Below are positions 45,213 to 54,636 of a stretch of 64,000 nt of DNA, in pieces. Source of the DNA: Lacipirellula parvula (GTDB taxonomy: Bacteria > Planctomycetota > Planctomycetia > Pirellulales > Lacipirellulaceae); NCBI RefSeq assembly GCF_009177095.1, contig NZ_AP021861.1, forward strand, positions 2,338,501 to 2,402,500, in the 5' to 3' direction. The notes under the pieces were generated by a model. The model had not been told where the DNA came from. It saw only the letters and a program-made list of their open reading frames with translations, and did not search any database. The position numbers and the translations under genes are program-made. How positions within the stretch are numbered: position 1 is the first letter of the stretch; each line of letters starts with the position of its first letter.

Positions 45213-45581
45213 CTACAGTGCGTCGTCGCCGTAGGGGCCAATCGCTTTCTTGTAGTCGTCGACGCTGTCGTAGAGGGTGAGGGATTCGACCGCGCTCAGC
45301 ATCACCACCGCCTTTCGGCCTTTCATCCAGTCGGTGTCGTCGCCCGTGTCGGCGTGCAGACCTTCGAGCATCTTCTCGCCTGCGAGGTCGCTGACGCGGA
45401 CCTTCTCAAGCGTGTACGCCAAATCATCGTCGCGGCCTTTGAAGTAGACCAGGACGAGCTTCCCGGCGAACCGATCGGCCTCTTCCGTTTCCTTGGCAGG
45501 CGCCATCGCCGACGTACTGACTGACCAGAGGCAACACAACGTGACGAGGACGAGGCAGGCTGCGATCATGAAGCGGCGCAT
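45213..45581 (-). CDS. Secreted hypothetical protein
   Basis: This is a 122-residue protein from the ATG at 45579-45581, with CAGGAGAT upstream; the longer frame to 45650 lacks a site. Signal peptide MRRFMIAACLVLVTLCCLW. The mature part (FAGKLVLVYFKGRDDDLAYTLEKVRVSDLAGEKML) looks like a short SH3-like beta fold found in planctomycete secreted proteins. Function unknown. Confidence 0.65.
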   Translation of the reverse strand: MRRFMIAACLVLVTLCCLWSVSTSAMAPAKETEEADRFAGKLVLVYFKGRDDDLAYTLEKVRVSDLAGEKMLEGLHADTGDDTDWMKGRKAVVMLSAVESLTLYDSVDDYKKAIGPYGDDAL

Positions 45582-45674
45582 GACGTGTATCTCCTGAAGG
45601 ATGCTGATGCTGCTGGAGGGGCGGAATGGCTGCCCGTCCGCCCGCTGCAAAATCTAACGCGCCCGCGTGCCGCT

Positions 45675-47010
45675 TCAACTCCAAAACTGTCGATCGAGCA
45701 TCCGGTAGTTCACCGCCTCGCCGAGGTGTTCGCAGCGGATCGCGTCGCTGTCGTCGAGGTCGGCGATCGTGCGGGCGACGCGGAGGATCTTGTCGTGAGC
45801 GCGAGCGGAGAGGCCTTGCTCGTTGACGCTCGACTCCAGCAAATCGCGACTGGCGGCGTCGAGCGAGCAGACTTGCCGTACCTGCCGGCTGGTCATCTGC
45901 CCGTTGGTTTGTTTGGCCGAACCAAGCTTGCGGAACCGCTCGGCCTGCCGGCTGCGAGCGAGCTCGACTTGCTCGCGCATCGTTGCGCTGCCGGTGCCGC
46001 GGGGGCCGGTCGAGAGTTCTTTGAACGGCACGGCGGCGACTTCCAGGTGGATGTCGATCCGATCGAGCAGCGGGCCGCTGATTTTAGACATGTAACGTTC
46101 AATTTGCGGCACGGAGCAATGGCACTCGCGGCGGGGATCGTTGCGAAAGCCGCAAGGGCAGGGATTGAGCGAGGCGATGAGGATGAAGTCGGCGGGGAAC
46201 TCGCTCGCACGGAGGGCGCGGCTGATCGAAACCGTGCCGTCTTCGAGCGGTTGCCGCAGCACTTCGAGCGTCGTGCGGTTGAACTCGGGCAGTTCGTCGA
46301 GGAAGAGGACGCCGTTATGGGCGAGGCTGATCTCGCCCGGCGCTGGCGTCGATCCGCCGCCGACGAGGCCGGCGTTGCTGATCGTATGATGGGGCGAGCG
46401 AAACGGGCGGCGAACCATCAGCGGACGACCCGCGGGAAGCTTGCCCATCGCACTATAGATGCGGCTCGTTTCGATCGATTCTTCAGCGGTGAGCTGCGGC
46501 AAAATGGTGGCGACGCGCTTGGCGAGCATCGTCTTACCTGACCCTGGAGGGCCCACCATTAATAAATTATGGGCCCCGCTCGCCGCGATGGTGACGGCCC
46601 GTTTGGCCATCTCTTGACCGCGGACGTCGGCAAAGTCTTCTTCGTAGCGGCCGAGTTCTTCAAAGAGTTCCCCGACGCGCGAGGGCGTGGGATCGATGTG
46701 AAGTTGTTCGATGAGAAACGCGGCCGCTTGGGTGACGCTGTCGACGGGGATGACCTCGACCCCTTCGACGACGGCGGCCTCGGCGGCGTTCGCGCTCGGG
46801 ACGATCAACCCACGGACGCGCCCCCCCGCCGCGGCGGCCATCGCCATCGATAGGGCGCCTTTTACGGGACGCATTGTGCCGTCGAGGGCGAGCTCGCCGA
46901 CGACGGCGTACTGAGCAAGAAGTTCCGAAGCGATTTGCCCGCTCGCGGCGAGGAGGCCCAGAGCGACCGGCAAGTCAAACGATGCCGCTTGCTTAGGGAG
47001 CTCGGCCGGG
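45675..47010 (-). pseudogene. comM: comM/yifB, C-terminal part (disrupted)
   Basis: The 3' part of a Mg-chelatase-like ATPase gene. In frame it begins PAELPKQAASFDLPVALG directly at the insertion border (47009) and continues for about 445 codons. The ATPase domain has Walker A VGPPGSGKTMLAK, the SPHHTISNAGLVGGG box, GVLFLDELPEF (Walker B), NPCPCGF and LLDRIDIHLEV, then the C-terminal Mg_chelatase_C. A short TTG start at 46973 could allow some translation, but the Lon-like N-terminal domain would be broken. The missing 71 codons lie at 56027-56239. ComM is a helicase aiding recombination in natural transformation. Confidence 0.93.
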
Positions 47011-47054
47011 GGACGAACCCGTTAGGAAAGCATTGTTTTTTCGGGCAAATCGCG
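47011..47054 (+). repeat. Left inverted end (attL arm) of the comM element
   Basis: Inverted relative to 55983-56026 without gaps. The outer 23 bp match at 21 positions and the whole 44 bp at 34, including a second conserved block AAATCGCG at 47047-47054. Confidence 0.88.
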
Positions 47055-47129
47055 AGCTAATCCAGGCGATTCAGGGCTGCCCGTGGCGAGAGTCGATCGG
47101 GAAGGCCGTGGAGGCTCGGAAGGCTGCCG

Positions 47130-47573
47130 CTAGGCGGCGGCGAGAGGCGAAGAGCCACTAAGATTGGTGAGACGTGACAAGCTGGCGACTTGAACGCCAT
47201 CGATGTAACGGAATCCCTGCGGGGGCTGGAAGCCTTGCCATATCTCTCTGAGACGTGGCAGCCCGATGGGCTTTGCGAAGGGCTGAATTCGATCAAGATG
47301 CAATCCAGTTCCCTTGCTCAGCCCATCAAAGTAGTCGCGAAAATCTGACCGCGAAACAGCGGCAGACTCTTTCGCTATTTTCCATAGCGAATCAAGCGAC
47401 GTATGAGTTACTGAACTGATCCACGCGGAAGCGACAAGTTCCATGCGTGGTGACGTGGCGTAAATGAGCGCCGGCCCTTCGCTGATCCGTGGTTTTCGCC
47501 GCCTGAGTTCGATTGACTTCTCGCCAGCAAGGATGGCGTCAACGTACTTCGGGTGTATCGAAAGCCAAAGCAT
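47130..47573 (-). CDS. ASCH-domain protein
   Basis: This is a 147-residue protein. The N-terminus MLWLSIHPKYVDAILAGEKSIELRRRKP carries the ASCH signature G-x-K-x-x-E-x-R. ASCH domains are PUA-like and bind RNA or act on modified nucleosides (e.g. N4-acetylcytidine amidohydrolase YqfB). Its start overlaps the 3' end of the GNAT-PIN gene by 35 bp, so the two are translationally coupled. With an acetyltransferase partner, a role in RNA acetylation/deacetylation or as an antitoxin is a tempting inference. Confidence 0.8.
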   Translation of the reverse strand: MLWLSIHPKYVDAILAGEKSIELRRRKPRISEGPALIYATSPRMELVASAWISSVTHTSLDSLWKIAKESAAVSRSDFRDYFDGLSKGTGLHLDRIQPFAKPIGLPRLREIWQGFQPPQGFRYIDGVQVASLSRLTNLSGSSPLAAA

Positions 47574-49599
47574 ATATTTCTGCGAATGCTTCGCCCCGAA
47601 TTTTGACGGGACTCTGAAGTTGAGTTCTCACGCCGTGAGCCCTCAGCACGGGCTGAAACTTACTCAAGGGGATTGGTCCTACTGGCTCCGAATCATCGAA
47701 GCGAAACGCCATGATTTCCTTGTTCAAATCCCCCGATGCCGTTTTTAATACGTCCTGCCAGTCGTACACGCCAAGTCGTCGAAATCGTTGGAATAAGTGC
47801 TTCGGTGTACCCTTAGCCAATTCCACGACCCGCGAGCAAGCTCTGATCGACATAGAACCAGTGTACGTTTGACTACTGCTAACGTACCAGAGAACGCGAC
47901 TGGGGCAAGTGATAATTCCTGGCCTCGCGGCACGATAGTAGGCGGACTCGGGATTCAGAGCGAGGTCAACGTCTGCGCCAAACAATCCATCGCTAGCTAA
48001 GCCCTCATCGAACAAGTGTTCAGCGAAGCTAGGGCGAATAGGCACGATGAAACAAGGTAAGGCTGAATCAACGATCTTGGCAGGCCATATCAGGTGTTCA
48101 GCAATAGACGCTGTACTAGGGCACGTCGCGGCCTGCCCTAAGGCTTCCCGCAATTGGTCGATGCTTGCGCCAGTCAATGGAATAAGCTCCGACGCCTGCG
48201 CCGCGCTCAGTAAGCCGGACAGGACAATCTTTGCGTGCCCTTGATCGACTGGTAGGAACCCAATTGACGCGCAAGCCGCTTCAACTCCGTCAGCTACTTC
48301 CGATTCAGGCAAGAATACGGAGCTAGCGTTCTCTAAAATAGCCCGACGAACAATTCCGGTCAGTAAATAGCGCAAAAGCGTACCGGCCTGCCTGTTTTGC
48401 CGTACTCTCAGCAGCGGTATCGCAAGCTGATTGCTTCGCTTCTCAAGTACATAGAACGCAAGAGTTTCGCCCTGAGCGTTTGCTAGGCTGTGGCATTCGT
48501 ACAGCTTAGGGTTCGCAAGATAACAATTCAGCCTTGAGGTCAAATTCCGTTGCGACTCTTGGCCACGGCTGATTGATTGAACCAGTCCTTGTTCAAGTTG
48601 GCTTATGCGCGTCTGTGATATTTGCTTTGTGCCAGCGACATATCGTCGCTGGTATTGCTTCTCTTGCAAGAGCGTGTCCACTCGCCCAATCAGTTCTGAC
48701 GGTCGAACAATCGAAAGCCCGCACGCATCAAATACAGCCTGCGATTGATCTAGTAACGGCTGGTCGCGAGTTACAAACACGTTCGCGCCGCTTGCCGATG
48801 CTCTGACTAAGTGGCGAAAGTCAGATTCATCTTGCGGCGTTGGGAGCTTTGGAAACAGCGGCTTCAGGACCGCTTCCGCTTGGTGGTAATCTTCCGGCGT
48901 ACACCGGAGTAGCTTGAATTGACTTGCTTCCGCGCGGCGTTGTAGCCGTGTAGCCTCATCATTGCTGCGGCCTAAATCGTTCAGCAGTTCGGCGGTGTAG
49001 CAAAGGGCAACGGTTTCGTGGAGCCAATCCGCCATGAGGCCGCTTGTTTCGTCGTTTCGATCTTCCATGAGGTCAAGGAAGATGTTTGCGTCAATGGCGG
49101 CATCAAGCGAGTCTGAATCCGATGGCTGGTCGAACAAGTCTGGCGTGCCAAAGTCCAACCACCAATGAATCAGCGTACTACCCTTGGATGCACGTCCGGC
49201 ACTTTCGCGGATACGGGCAAATCCCAGCCGTGGCCAAGTTGCGCTAACATCGAAGTCTTGTCGGCATTTCAGCAGAATTCCCCTTCGATCCTTTGCAAGA
49301 CTTCGCAGCTGGTCTAACAGAGCATGGGTCACGCCTTGTTGGCGAGCATTCGCATCAACGCAAAGGTGGACGATTACCGCTTTGCTATGATTGAGGCGAT
49401 ACAAGAGATAGCCAGCAAACTTTCCCCTAACTATTGCAACCAAAATTCGGCGAGAGTGCGCGTAATCGTGGAAGGCATCATCGGGAAAGAATCCCAGAGT
49501 ATCGCTATGCTGACGCCATAGCGATTTGACCTCTGTCAATCGCGGGGAGGAAGCGTCAATTTGCTCAACTTTAACTGTACTCATATTCGCCAATAGCAT
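47539..49599 (-). CDS. GNAT-PIN multidomain protein
   Basis: This is a 686-residue protein. Residues about 10-145 are a GNAT acetyltransferase, with VIVHLCVDANARQQGVTHALL as the acetyl-CoA loop. Residues about 165-300 are a PIN-type nuclease, with AAIDANIFLDLME (first Asp), an acidic SDFRHLV and GANVFVTRDQPLL (last Asp). Residues about 340-470 look like a second degenerate GNAT. The C-terminal 120 residues (LWYVSSSQTYTGSMSIRAC, PLSKFQPVLRAHG) resemble a PUA/EVE-like fold. It overlaps the ASCH gene. The fusion of acetyl transfer, RNA cleavage and base-reading modules suggests an RNA-targeting toxin or defence effector, not verified. Confidence 0.72.
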   Translation of the reverse strand: MLLANMSTVKVEQIDASSPRLTEVKSLWRQHSDTLGFFPDDAFHDYAHSRRILVAIVRGKFAGYLLYRLNHSKAVIVHLCVDANARQQGVTHALLDQLRSLAKDRRGILLKCRQDFDVSATWPRLGFARIRESAGRASKGSTLIHWWLDFGTPDLFDQPSDSDSLDAAIDANIFLDLMEDRNDETSGLMADWLHETVALCYTAELLNDLGRSNDEATRLQRRAEASQFKLLRCTPEDYHQAEAVLKPLFPKLPTPQDESDFRHLVRASASGANVFVTRDQPLLDQSQAVFDACGLSIVRPSELIGRVDTLLQEKQYQRRYVAGTKQISQTRISQLEQGLVQSISRGQESQRNLTSRLNCYLANPKLYECHSLANAQGETLAFYVLEKRSNQLAIPLLRVRQNRQAGTLLRYLLTGIVRRAILENASSVFLPESEVADGVEAACASIGFLPVDQGHAKIVLSGLLSAAQASELIPLTGASIDQLREALGQAATCPSTASIAEHLIWPAKIVDSALPCFIVPIRPSFAEHLFDEGLASDGLFGADVDLALNPESAYYRAARPGIITCPSRVLWYVSSSQTYTGSMSIRACSRVVELAKGTPKHLFQRFRRLGVYDWQDVLKTASGDLNKEIMAFRFDDSEPVGPIPLSKFQPVLRAHGVRTQLQSPVKIRGEAFAEIYALAFDTPEVR

Positions 49600-49634
49600 A
49601 CCAGCGGACTGCGGTTCACAGTAGACTATCAGAT

Positions 49635-50729
49635 ATGATTCGCGCGCTCATCCTATTGTTGCTGTTCGTCTCGCCAGCCCATGCGTGGAACGCGCTTGGA
49701 CACAAGGTGATTGCCGATATTGCTTGGCAGCAGCTAAGTGAGGACCAGAGAAGCGAGATAGTCAGAACGCTTCGGCGTCATCCACGCTTTGATGAGGACT
49801 TCGCGAAGCAAGGTGACATTGGCGATGATCGCTGGATATTTCAGCAAGCCGCCGTCTGGCCAGATATCGCTCGCGGCAAAGCCGGCTTCGATATGCCGAC
49901 CTGGCACTACGTCAATATCGCCATTGGACGTGAGAGAGGCTTTAATTTCGTTCCGAAGCCTGTCGGCAAAGCCGAAGAGTGGAACATCATTCAAGCCATC
50001 GCGTACTGCCGCAAGGTAATCGCGAGCGATGCCCCGCCAAGTCAAAAGGCGCTTGCGTATAGTTGGCTGTTTCACTTGGTTGGCGACTTGCATCAGCCAA
50101 TGCACTCAACTGCGCTCTTCTCGGAGCGGTTTCCCGATGGCGACCGTGGCGGCAACTCGATACCGCTAGTACAGGGCGACAACTTGCATTCGCTCTGGGA
50201 TAACTTGCTAGGGCGACAGCATCGCGCCAACGACGTAAAGCGTGAGATTGCCGAACTCAAGGCGCGCCTTGAGTTATGGAAGGTTGAGCCGGGCGACGTT
50301 GGATTATGGCTACAGGAAAGCCACAAGCTCGCGAAAGAATTCGCTTACTGTCCTGAGATACTTGAAGCAACTCGACAGCCGGGCGAGTTGCCCAAGATTC
50401 GACTGCCGGCGTCTTATCTTAAGGCAAGCGGCGAGCATGCGCGCCACCGCGTGGTTGCGGCAGGACTACGGCTCGGTGTGTTACTTGGAGGGAGCGCGGA
50501 GCCTGTTGAGGCTGAAGCGAAGCCAGTTCCCGAATTTGACTTTGCGGCGGCAGCAAAGCCGACGCCACGGCCAATGTCATTGACGCCAGCCCGGTCCGAG
50601 TTAACGCACTGGCTAAACACTAACGGCAATGTCCGGCACAATTCTGGCTGCCGATGGTATCACAACACCAAGAACGGGCGCGCGTGTGCGGCCAGCGACG
50701 GGAAAGCATGTGGCCAGTGCGGCGGCTAA
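49635..50729 (+). CDS. Secreted S1/P1 nuclease with Cys-rich tail
   Basis: This is a 364-residue protein. Signal peptide MIRALILLLLFVSPAHA, so the mature chain begins with Trp (WNALGHKVIADIAW), the N-terminal zinc ligand of S1/P1 nucleases. Other ligand motifs are AAVWPDIAR and WLFHLVGDLHQPMHS (H-x3-D-x2-H), then GDRGGNSIPL and NLHSLWDN. These zinc enzymes cleave single-stranded nucleic acids. The C-terminal 45 residues (THWLNTNGNVRHNSGC, RACAASDGKACGQC) form an extra Cys/His module absent from typical S1/P1 enzymes. Diverges from the GNAT-PIN gene across 35 bp. Confidence 0.88.
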   Translation: MIRALILLLLFVSPAHAWNALGHKVIADIAWQQLSEDQRSEIVRTLRRHPRFDEDFAKQGDIGDDRWIFQQAAVWPDIARGKAGFDMPTWHYVNIAIGRERGFNFVPKPVGKAEEWNIIQAIAYCRKVIASDAPPSQKALAYSWLFHLVGDLHQPMHSTALFSERFPDGDRGGNSIPLVQGDNLHSLWDNLLGRQHRANDVKREIAELKARLELWKVEPGDVGLWLQESHKLAKEFAYCPEILEATRQPGELPKIRLPASYLKASGEHARHRVVAAGLRLGVLLGGSAEPVEAEAKPVPEFDFAAAAKPTPRPMSLTPARSELTHWLNTNGNVRHNSGCRWYHNTKNGRACAASDGKACGQCGG

Positions 50730-50780
50730 GTCGATCGAACTTACTCTCTATAAACAAAGCTGCTTGGCAGAACTTCTCTT

Positions 50781-52067
50781 ATGCCGCTCGATACAGAAAT
50801 AGTGAAAGCCGAAATTGCGAGATTCTACCTGGAATCAAGGGACTTCAACGGTATCCCGTTCGGTGAACTGTTGCGGCGTACAGACTCCAGTGCCGAACAA
50901 CTTACTGGAGTGTTACAGGAACTTATCCGGAATGAAATCGTCGGACTTCTCGGGCTGGAGGGCGGTAATTCGCACATCGTACTGTTAGGCTTTTCTGACG
51001 TTGATACTCAGATAGGCTCATTGGCGTGTGCAGATGCGAATCATACTTGTCTCTATCTTCGGCGACCCTATTTGAATGAATACGTGCCGCCTGATCTATA
51101 TGCAACCTTGCCATACAAAAGGGCAATGGCGTTGGGTGAGCCCCAGCTTTCGTTCCGGTCGTTTGATTTGCACGTACTTGAAGACTATAGAAACGATCCG
51201 CGATACAGGTATCGAAACTTTGACTTATCGGGCGACATTTGCATACGCGATGAGTTCTTCGAGTGTGAGCAAGTAGCAGAAGCAGACAAAATACTCTTGA
51301 GTACGTTCGGTTTTTCGTTTGATCAAGACATGAATCGGGCCGTAGCTGTGTTTCTCCGCTATCTTGCAGATTTAAGTGCTGAGCACCAACGGATGTGGCA
51401 CGCGCGGGAGCTTAACGGGGAATATGCGTTGCATCCTGACTACTTCGAATCGAAGATAATGGGTTCTTGGGACACTGGGGTGTCTGCGTGTGACGCGATT
51501 CTGGCAGAAATGCGGTTAATAAACAAAATGGCAGCTGCTATGGGACGTGAGCCACTCTTCACTGAATCATTCGGTGAATACGGTGAGCGAAAGCCAGCAG
51601 AGTTTGCGTTCTTGCTACGGCCGACAAATCACGAATACCAATCGTTTATACTCGTTCTCGACCGAATGCTTTCCGACAACTTGAATCGTCGATTTTTCGC
51701 AAATGATGTTCCCTATGAAAGGGAAATCGTTCAGGCAGATGGCCGAATACGAGTTGAGCAGAAAGGAACGCTAGCGATTCTTGACGAATGGTTGCGCGCG
51801 CACTTTGAAGTCGAGAATTGGAATCCGTGGGATACTGCAATCGCCACGTTGCGTGAAGTACGAAGGCTACGCCAAGGCCCAGCACATCGCCTAGACGACA
51901 ATCACTTCGATACTTCAATTTTCACGCAACAGCAAGCATTGCTTGAGCGAGTGTACTCCGCTGTAAGAGCGCTCAGAATACTCTTATCGCACGATGAGAT
52001 GGTACTGTCGGCTGATATCGCCATCGATAGATTCTTGGTTACTGGCGACAAAATCAGATTCCAGTGA
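50781..52067 (+). CDS. Hypothetical protein of an unknown two-gene unit
   Basis: This is a 428-residue soluble protein. The N-terminal 70 residues (LDTEIVKAEIARFYLESRDFNGIPFGELLRR, then EQLTGVLQELIRNEIVGLLG) look like a winged-helix domain. The rest is mixed alpha/beta with many acidic and aromatic residues and no catalytic motif I recognise. A segment near 265-330 (YQSFILVLDRMLSDNLNRRFF) is helical. Base composition is clearly AT-richer than the host. It is followed after 9 bp by a 102-residue gene, implying a functional pair. Confidence 0.7.
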   Translation: MPLDTEIVKAEIARFYLESRDFNGIPFGELLRRTDSSAEQLTGVLQELIRNEIVGLLGLEGGNSHIVLLGFSDVDTQIGSLACADANHTCLYLRRPYLNEYVPPDLYATLPYKRAMALGEPQLSFRSFDLHVLEDYRNDPRYRYRNFDLSGDICIRDEFFECEQVAEADKILLSTFGFSFDQDMNRAVAVFLRYLADLSAEHQRMWHARELNGEYALHPDYFESKIMGSWDTGVSACDAILAEMRLINKMAAAMGREPLFTESFGEYGERKPAEFAFLLRPTNHEYQSFILVLDRMLSDNLNRRFFANDVPYEREIVQADGRIRVEQKGTLAILDEWLRAHFEVENWNPWDTAIATLREVRRLRQGPAHRLDDNHFDTSIFTQQQALLERVYSAVRALRILLSHDEMVLSADIAIDRFLVTGDKIRFQ

Positions 52068-52076
52068 GGTGGGCAA

Positions 52077-52385
52077 ATGTCATCTGTAGACTACGTGTGG
52101 GAGAAGGTCGCTGTCGCCATTACGGCATTGTGCCAAGGCGACGGAACCTTTGAAGAAAGGCTATTTAATGCCTGGGTGCCCGCATTAATGGTTCTCAACT
52201 CCAACGATGGGAGCGCTGAGATTGCGGAGGAATTGAATGTGCTTCTGATGGTTGGTAATAGATACATAAGCGAAGGGCGAATGCTTCCAATACCCGATAC
52301 CGATCGATTTCTCATCGTGGACAAGCTGATTAACCTATTGATTGAAACAACGCGACTAACTTCCACTGAATCCGATTCCCCTTGA
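52077..52385 (+). CDS. Small partner of the unknown two-gene unit
   Basis: This is a 102-residue protein, acidic and helical (YVWEKVAVAITALCQGDGTFEERLFNAW). It lies 9 bp after the 428-residue gene. A small acidic partner after a larger gene fits an immunity, antitoxin or adaptor subunit, but no family is recognised. Confidence 0.65.
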   Translation: MSSVDYVWEKVAVAITALCQGDGTFEERLFNAWVPALMVLNSNDGSAEIAEELNVLLMVGNRYISEGRMLPIPDTDRFLIVDKLINLLIETTRLTSTESDSP

Positions 52386-52521
52386 GAATGAGGCGACGGC
52401 CGTATTTTCTGCGCACGATTCTGGGCAAATAAGAGCCGCTATACCATTGCCATTTATTTGCTCGTTGCAGTCTCAAAATTAGATCCACCCATCCATTATT
52501 TCGGCGAATTTGCCGCTCAAC

Positions 52522-52923
52522 TCACGTCGCTAATAGTCTGTAGATAGTGGGCCTGGATAGGCCCACGCTGCGAGCGATGCGAGCGATTGGCGTGGCCTCA
52601 CGGTGTAGCCGCCGCACTGTCTTCACTTGATCTTCGGTCACGGTCAGCCGTCGCCCTGGCTGGCTGCCTCCCCAGCTCTTGCCCTTTTCCCTGGCAGCAG
52701 CAATGCCGGCCCTCTGCCGCTCACTACGTACCTCTGTCTCGTAAGCGGCGACCGAGGCAAGGACGTTGGCCATCAGGCGACCTGCGGGCGTCTCCAGGTC
52801 AAGCGCATCCTTCAGGCTGTAGAGTCCCACCTTGCGGGCAATGAGGTCGGCAAATAGCGCGGTCAATCCGGCCGCCGTGCGGCCAAGGCGGTCGAGTCGC
52901 CAAACTACGATGCGGCTAACCTT
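52522..52923 (-). pseudogene. Serine resolvase, N-terminus missing
   Basis: The frame reads VSRIVVWRLDRLGR, then TAAGLTALFADL, LDLETPAGRLMANVLASVAAYETEVRSERQ and a C-terminal HTH (TPIARIARSVGLSRPTIYRLL). This is a Hin/Gin-type small serine recombinase. The first about 60 residues, with the nucleophilic Ser and its YxRxS motif, are absent: the frame hits a TAG at 52933. It ends exactly where the opposing primase-helicase gene begins, so a deletion fused the two. It cannot be active. Confidence 0.85.
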
Positions 52924-54319
52924 AGAGAACGTCTATCAGCGCGGCAATTTGCTTGTGCGCGTGTCCCGCGCCACTCCGCCGCCGCCGAAGATCGAACGTG
53001 ACGCCGATGCGCCTCGTATCGAGGTACTCTCATCGGCAGCCCTTCGCGAGGTTCTTGCAAAGGCTGCATACTTTGAGCGGCTCGACATGCGAGCGAATGA
53101 GTGGAAGCGCTGCCACGTCCCACCTTGGGTGGTGAGCGCCATCGACTCGCGCAATCAATGGCCAGTCCCGACGCTGGAGGCTGTCAGCGAAGTTCCCATG
53201 TTGCGTGCTGACGGTACCGTAATCGATCGTCCCGGCTTCGATATCGAAAGTGGCGTGTACTTCGCTCCTACCACTGACTTCCCTGTTGTTTGCAATGTAA
53301 AGGAAGCGCGAGATTCCCTGCTTGATCTAGTCACCGATTTCCCATTTGCGGGTGATGCCAATCGGTCCGCATGGTTCGCGAGTACGCTCACTCCATTGGC
53401 GCGACTTGCGCTCAAAGGCTGTGCGCCTTTGAATTTATTCGATGCGAATGCGCCTGGGTCGGGCAAAACACTGCTAGCAAAAGCGACTTCCATCATCGCG
53501 ACTGGTCGGTCGATGGCGGTTACGACGGCCCCCGAGAATGATGGCGAATGGCGCAAGCGAGTTACGGCGATTGCCCTGGAGGGCGAGCCATGCGTGTTGC
53601 TCGACAATATTCACGGCGAACTTCGGTCGGCCGCATTTGATGCTGCACTTACAGCGACAGAATGGAGCGATCGCATTTTGGGCGTCTCCAAGACGGTAAA
53701 GCTCCCGTTGAGGGTGACATTCTTCGCAACAGGCAACAACGTGATTCTGGGCCGCGACACTCGCCGCCGCACCAACTATTGTCGGCTGGAGTCGCGAGAG
53801 GAAAACCCCGAGCATCGCACAGGATTTAAGCACACGGATTTGCTTACATTCGTTCACGCCAGTCGCGGCTACCTCACCGCGTGTGCGCTCGCCATCCTGA
53901 GAGGCTATTGCGAGGCGGGTCGGCCAAAGCAATGCGCGCCGCTGGGTAGCTTTGAGAGCTGGTCAGAGTTGGTGCGCTCCGCGACTATATGGTGCGGCCT
54001 GCCCGATCCAATCGCAACTCAGTCGGACTTGCAGGCCGCGGACTCTGACACAACTTTACTGCAAGCCTTGCTCGCCGGATGGCGGGAACTCGGCGACGGC
54101 ACTGGCTTCACGGCTGCCGAAGCAATTGAGGCGGTCGAGTACCATCCTGACAAATTTCATACGTTGCGAGCCGCTCTGGCGGACATCGACGGCCGCGGCG
54201 GCAAGCGACAAGCGTTGGGACAAGCTTTGTACAAATATCGTGGACGGGTTTGCGGCGGATTGTGCTTCACGCGCGCCGAGCGAGGCAAGGTAAGCGTATG
54301 GCAAGTGGAGGCGGCATGA
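52910..54319 (+). pseudogene. Primase-helicase C-terminal part, N-terminally truncated
   Basis: From the ATG at 52910 the frame reads LENVYQRGNLLVRVSR and continues about 470 residues. It contains a P-loop FDANAPGSGKTLLAK, GEPCVLLDNIHG (Walker B-like), TFFATGNNVIL (sensor) and RLESREENPEHRTGF. This is the helicase half of phage/plasmid-type primase-helicase proteins in which a primase domain normally precedes the VYQRGN motif. That domain is missing, and the gene starts at the junction with the truncated resolvase. The remaining ATPase might still be made from 52910, but replication function is doubtful. Confidence 0.75.
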
Positions 54320-54636
54320 ACATCCAATCAAGCGGTGACCGATTCGATATCGTTCGGCTAACCCGCCAGCAGCTAGAACGCATCTTGTACGCGCTCGACT
54401 ACGACGCCCTTGAAGTTGCAGCAGTGTTCCGGCCCGTCTCCGATATAGACGTGGTCTATCACCCCGAGCGTACTAATAAACCGTATTCGATCGGCCGGGT
54501 GCAATGTGATGAATATCGCGCACTCGAAAAGTTGACTGAAGCTCACGGCGAGCGTACCGCCAAAGTTCTGATGGCGTTCGCCCGAATCGAAGGTAGAGCC
54601 CTCGCTCATGCCGAACGATTGAAACACGAACGTTGA
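54316..54636 (+). CDS. Element hypothetical protein (106 aa)
   Basis: This is a 106-residue protein from the ATG at 54316, which overlaps the preceding stop (ATGA). It is basic with a helix pair at the end (KVLMAFARIEGRALAHAERLK). The arrangement behind the helicase gene suggests a replication accessory. Not recognised. Confidence 0.6.
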   Translation: MNIQSSGDRFDIVRLTRQQLERILYALDYDALEVAAVFRPVSDIDVVYHPERTNKPYSIGRVQCDEYRALEKLTEAHGERTAKVLMAFARIEGRALAHAERLKHER

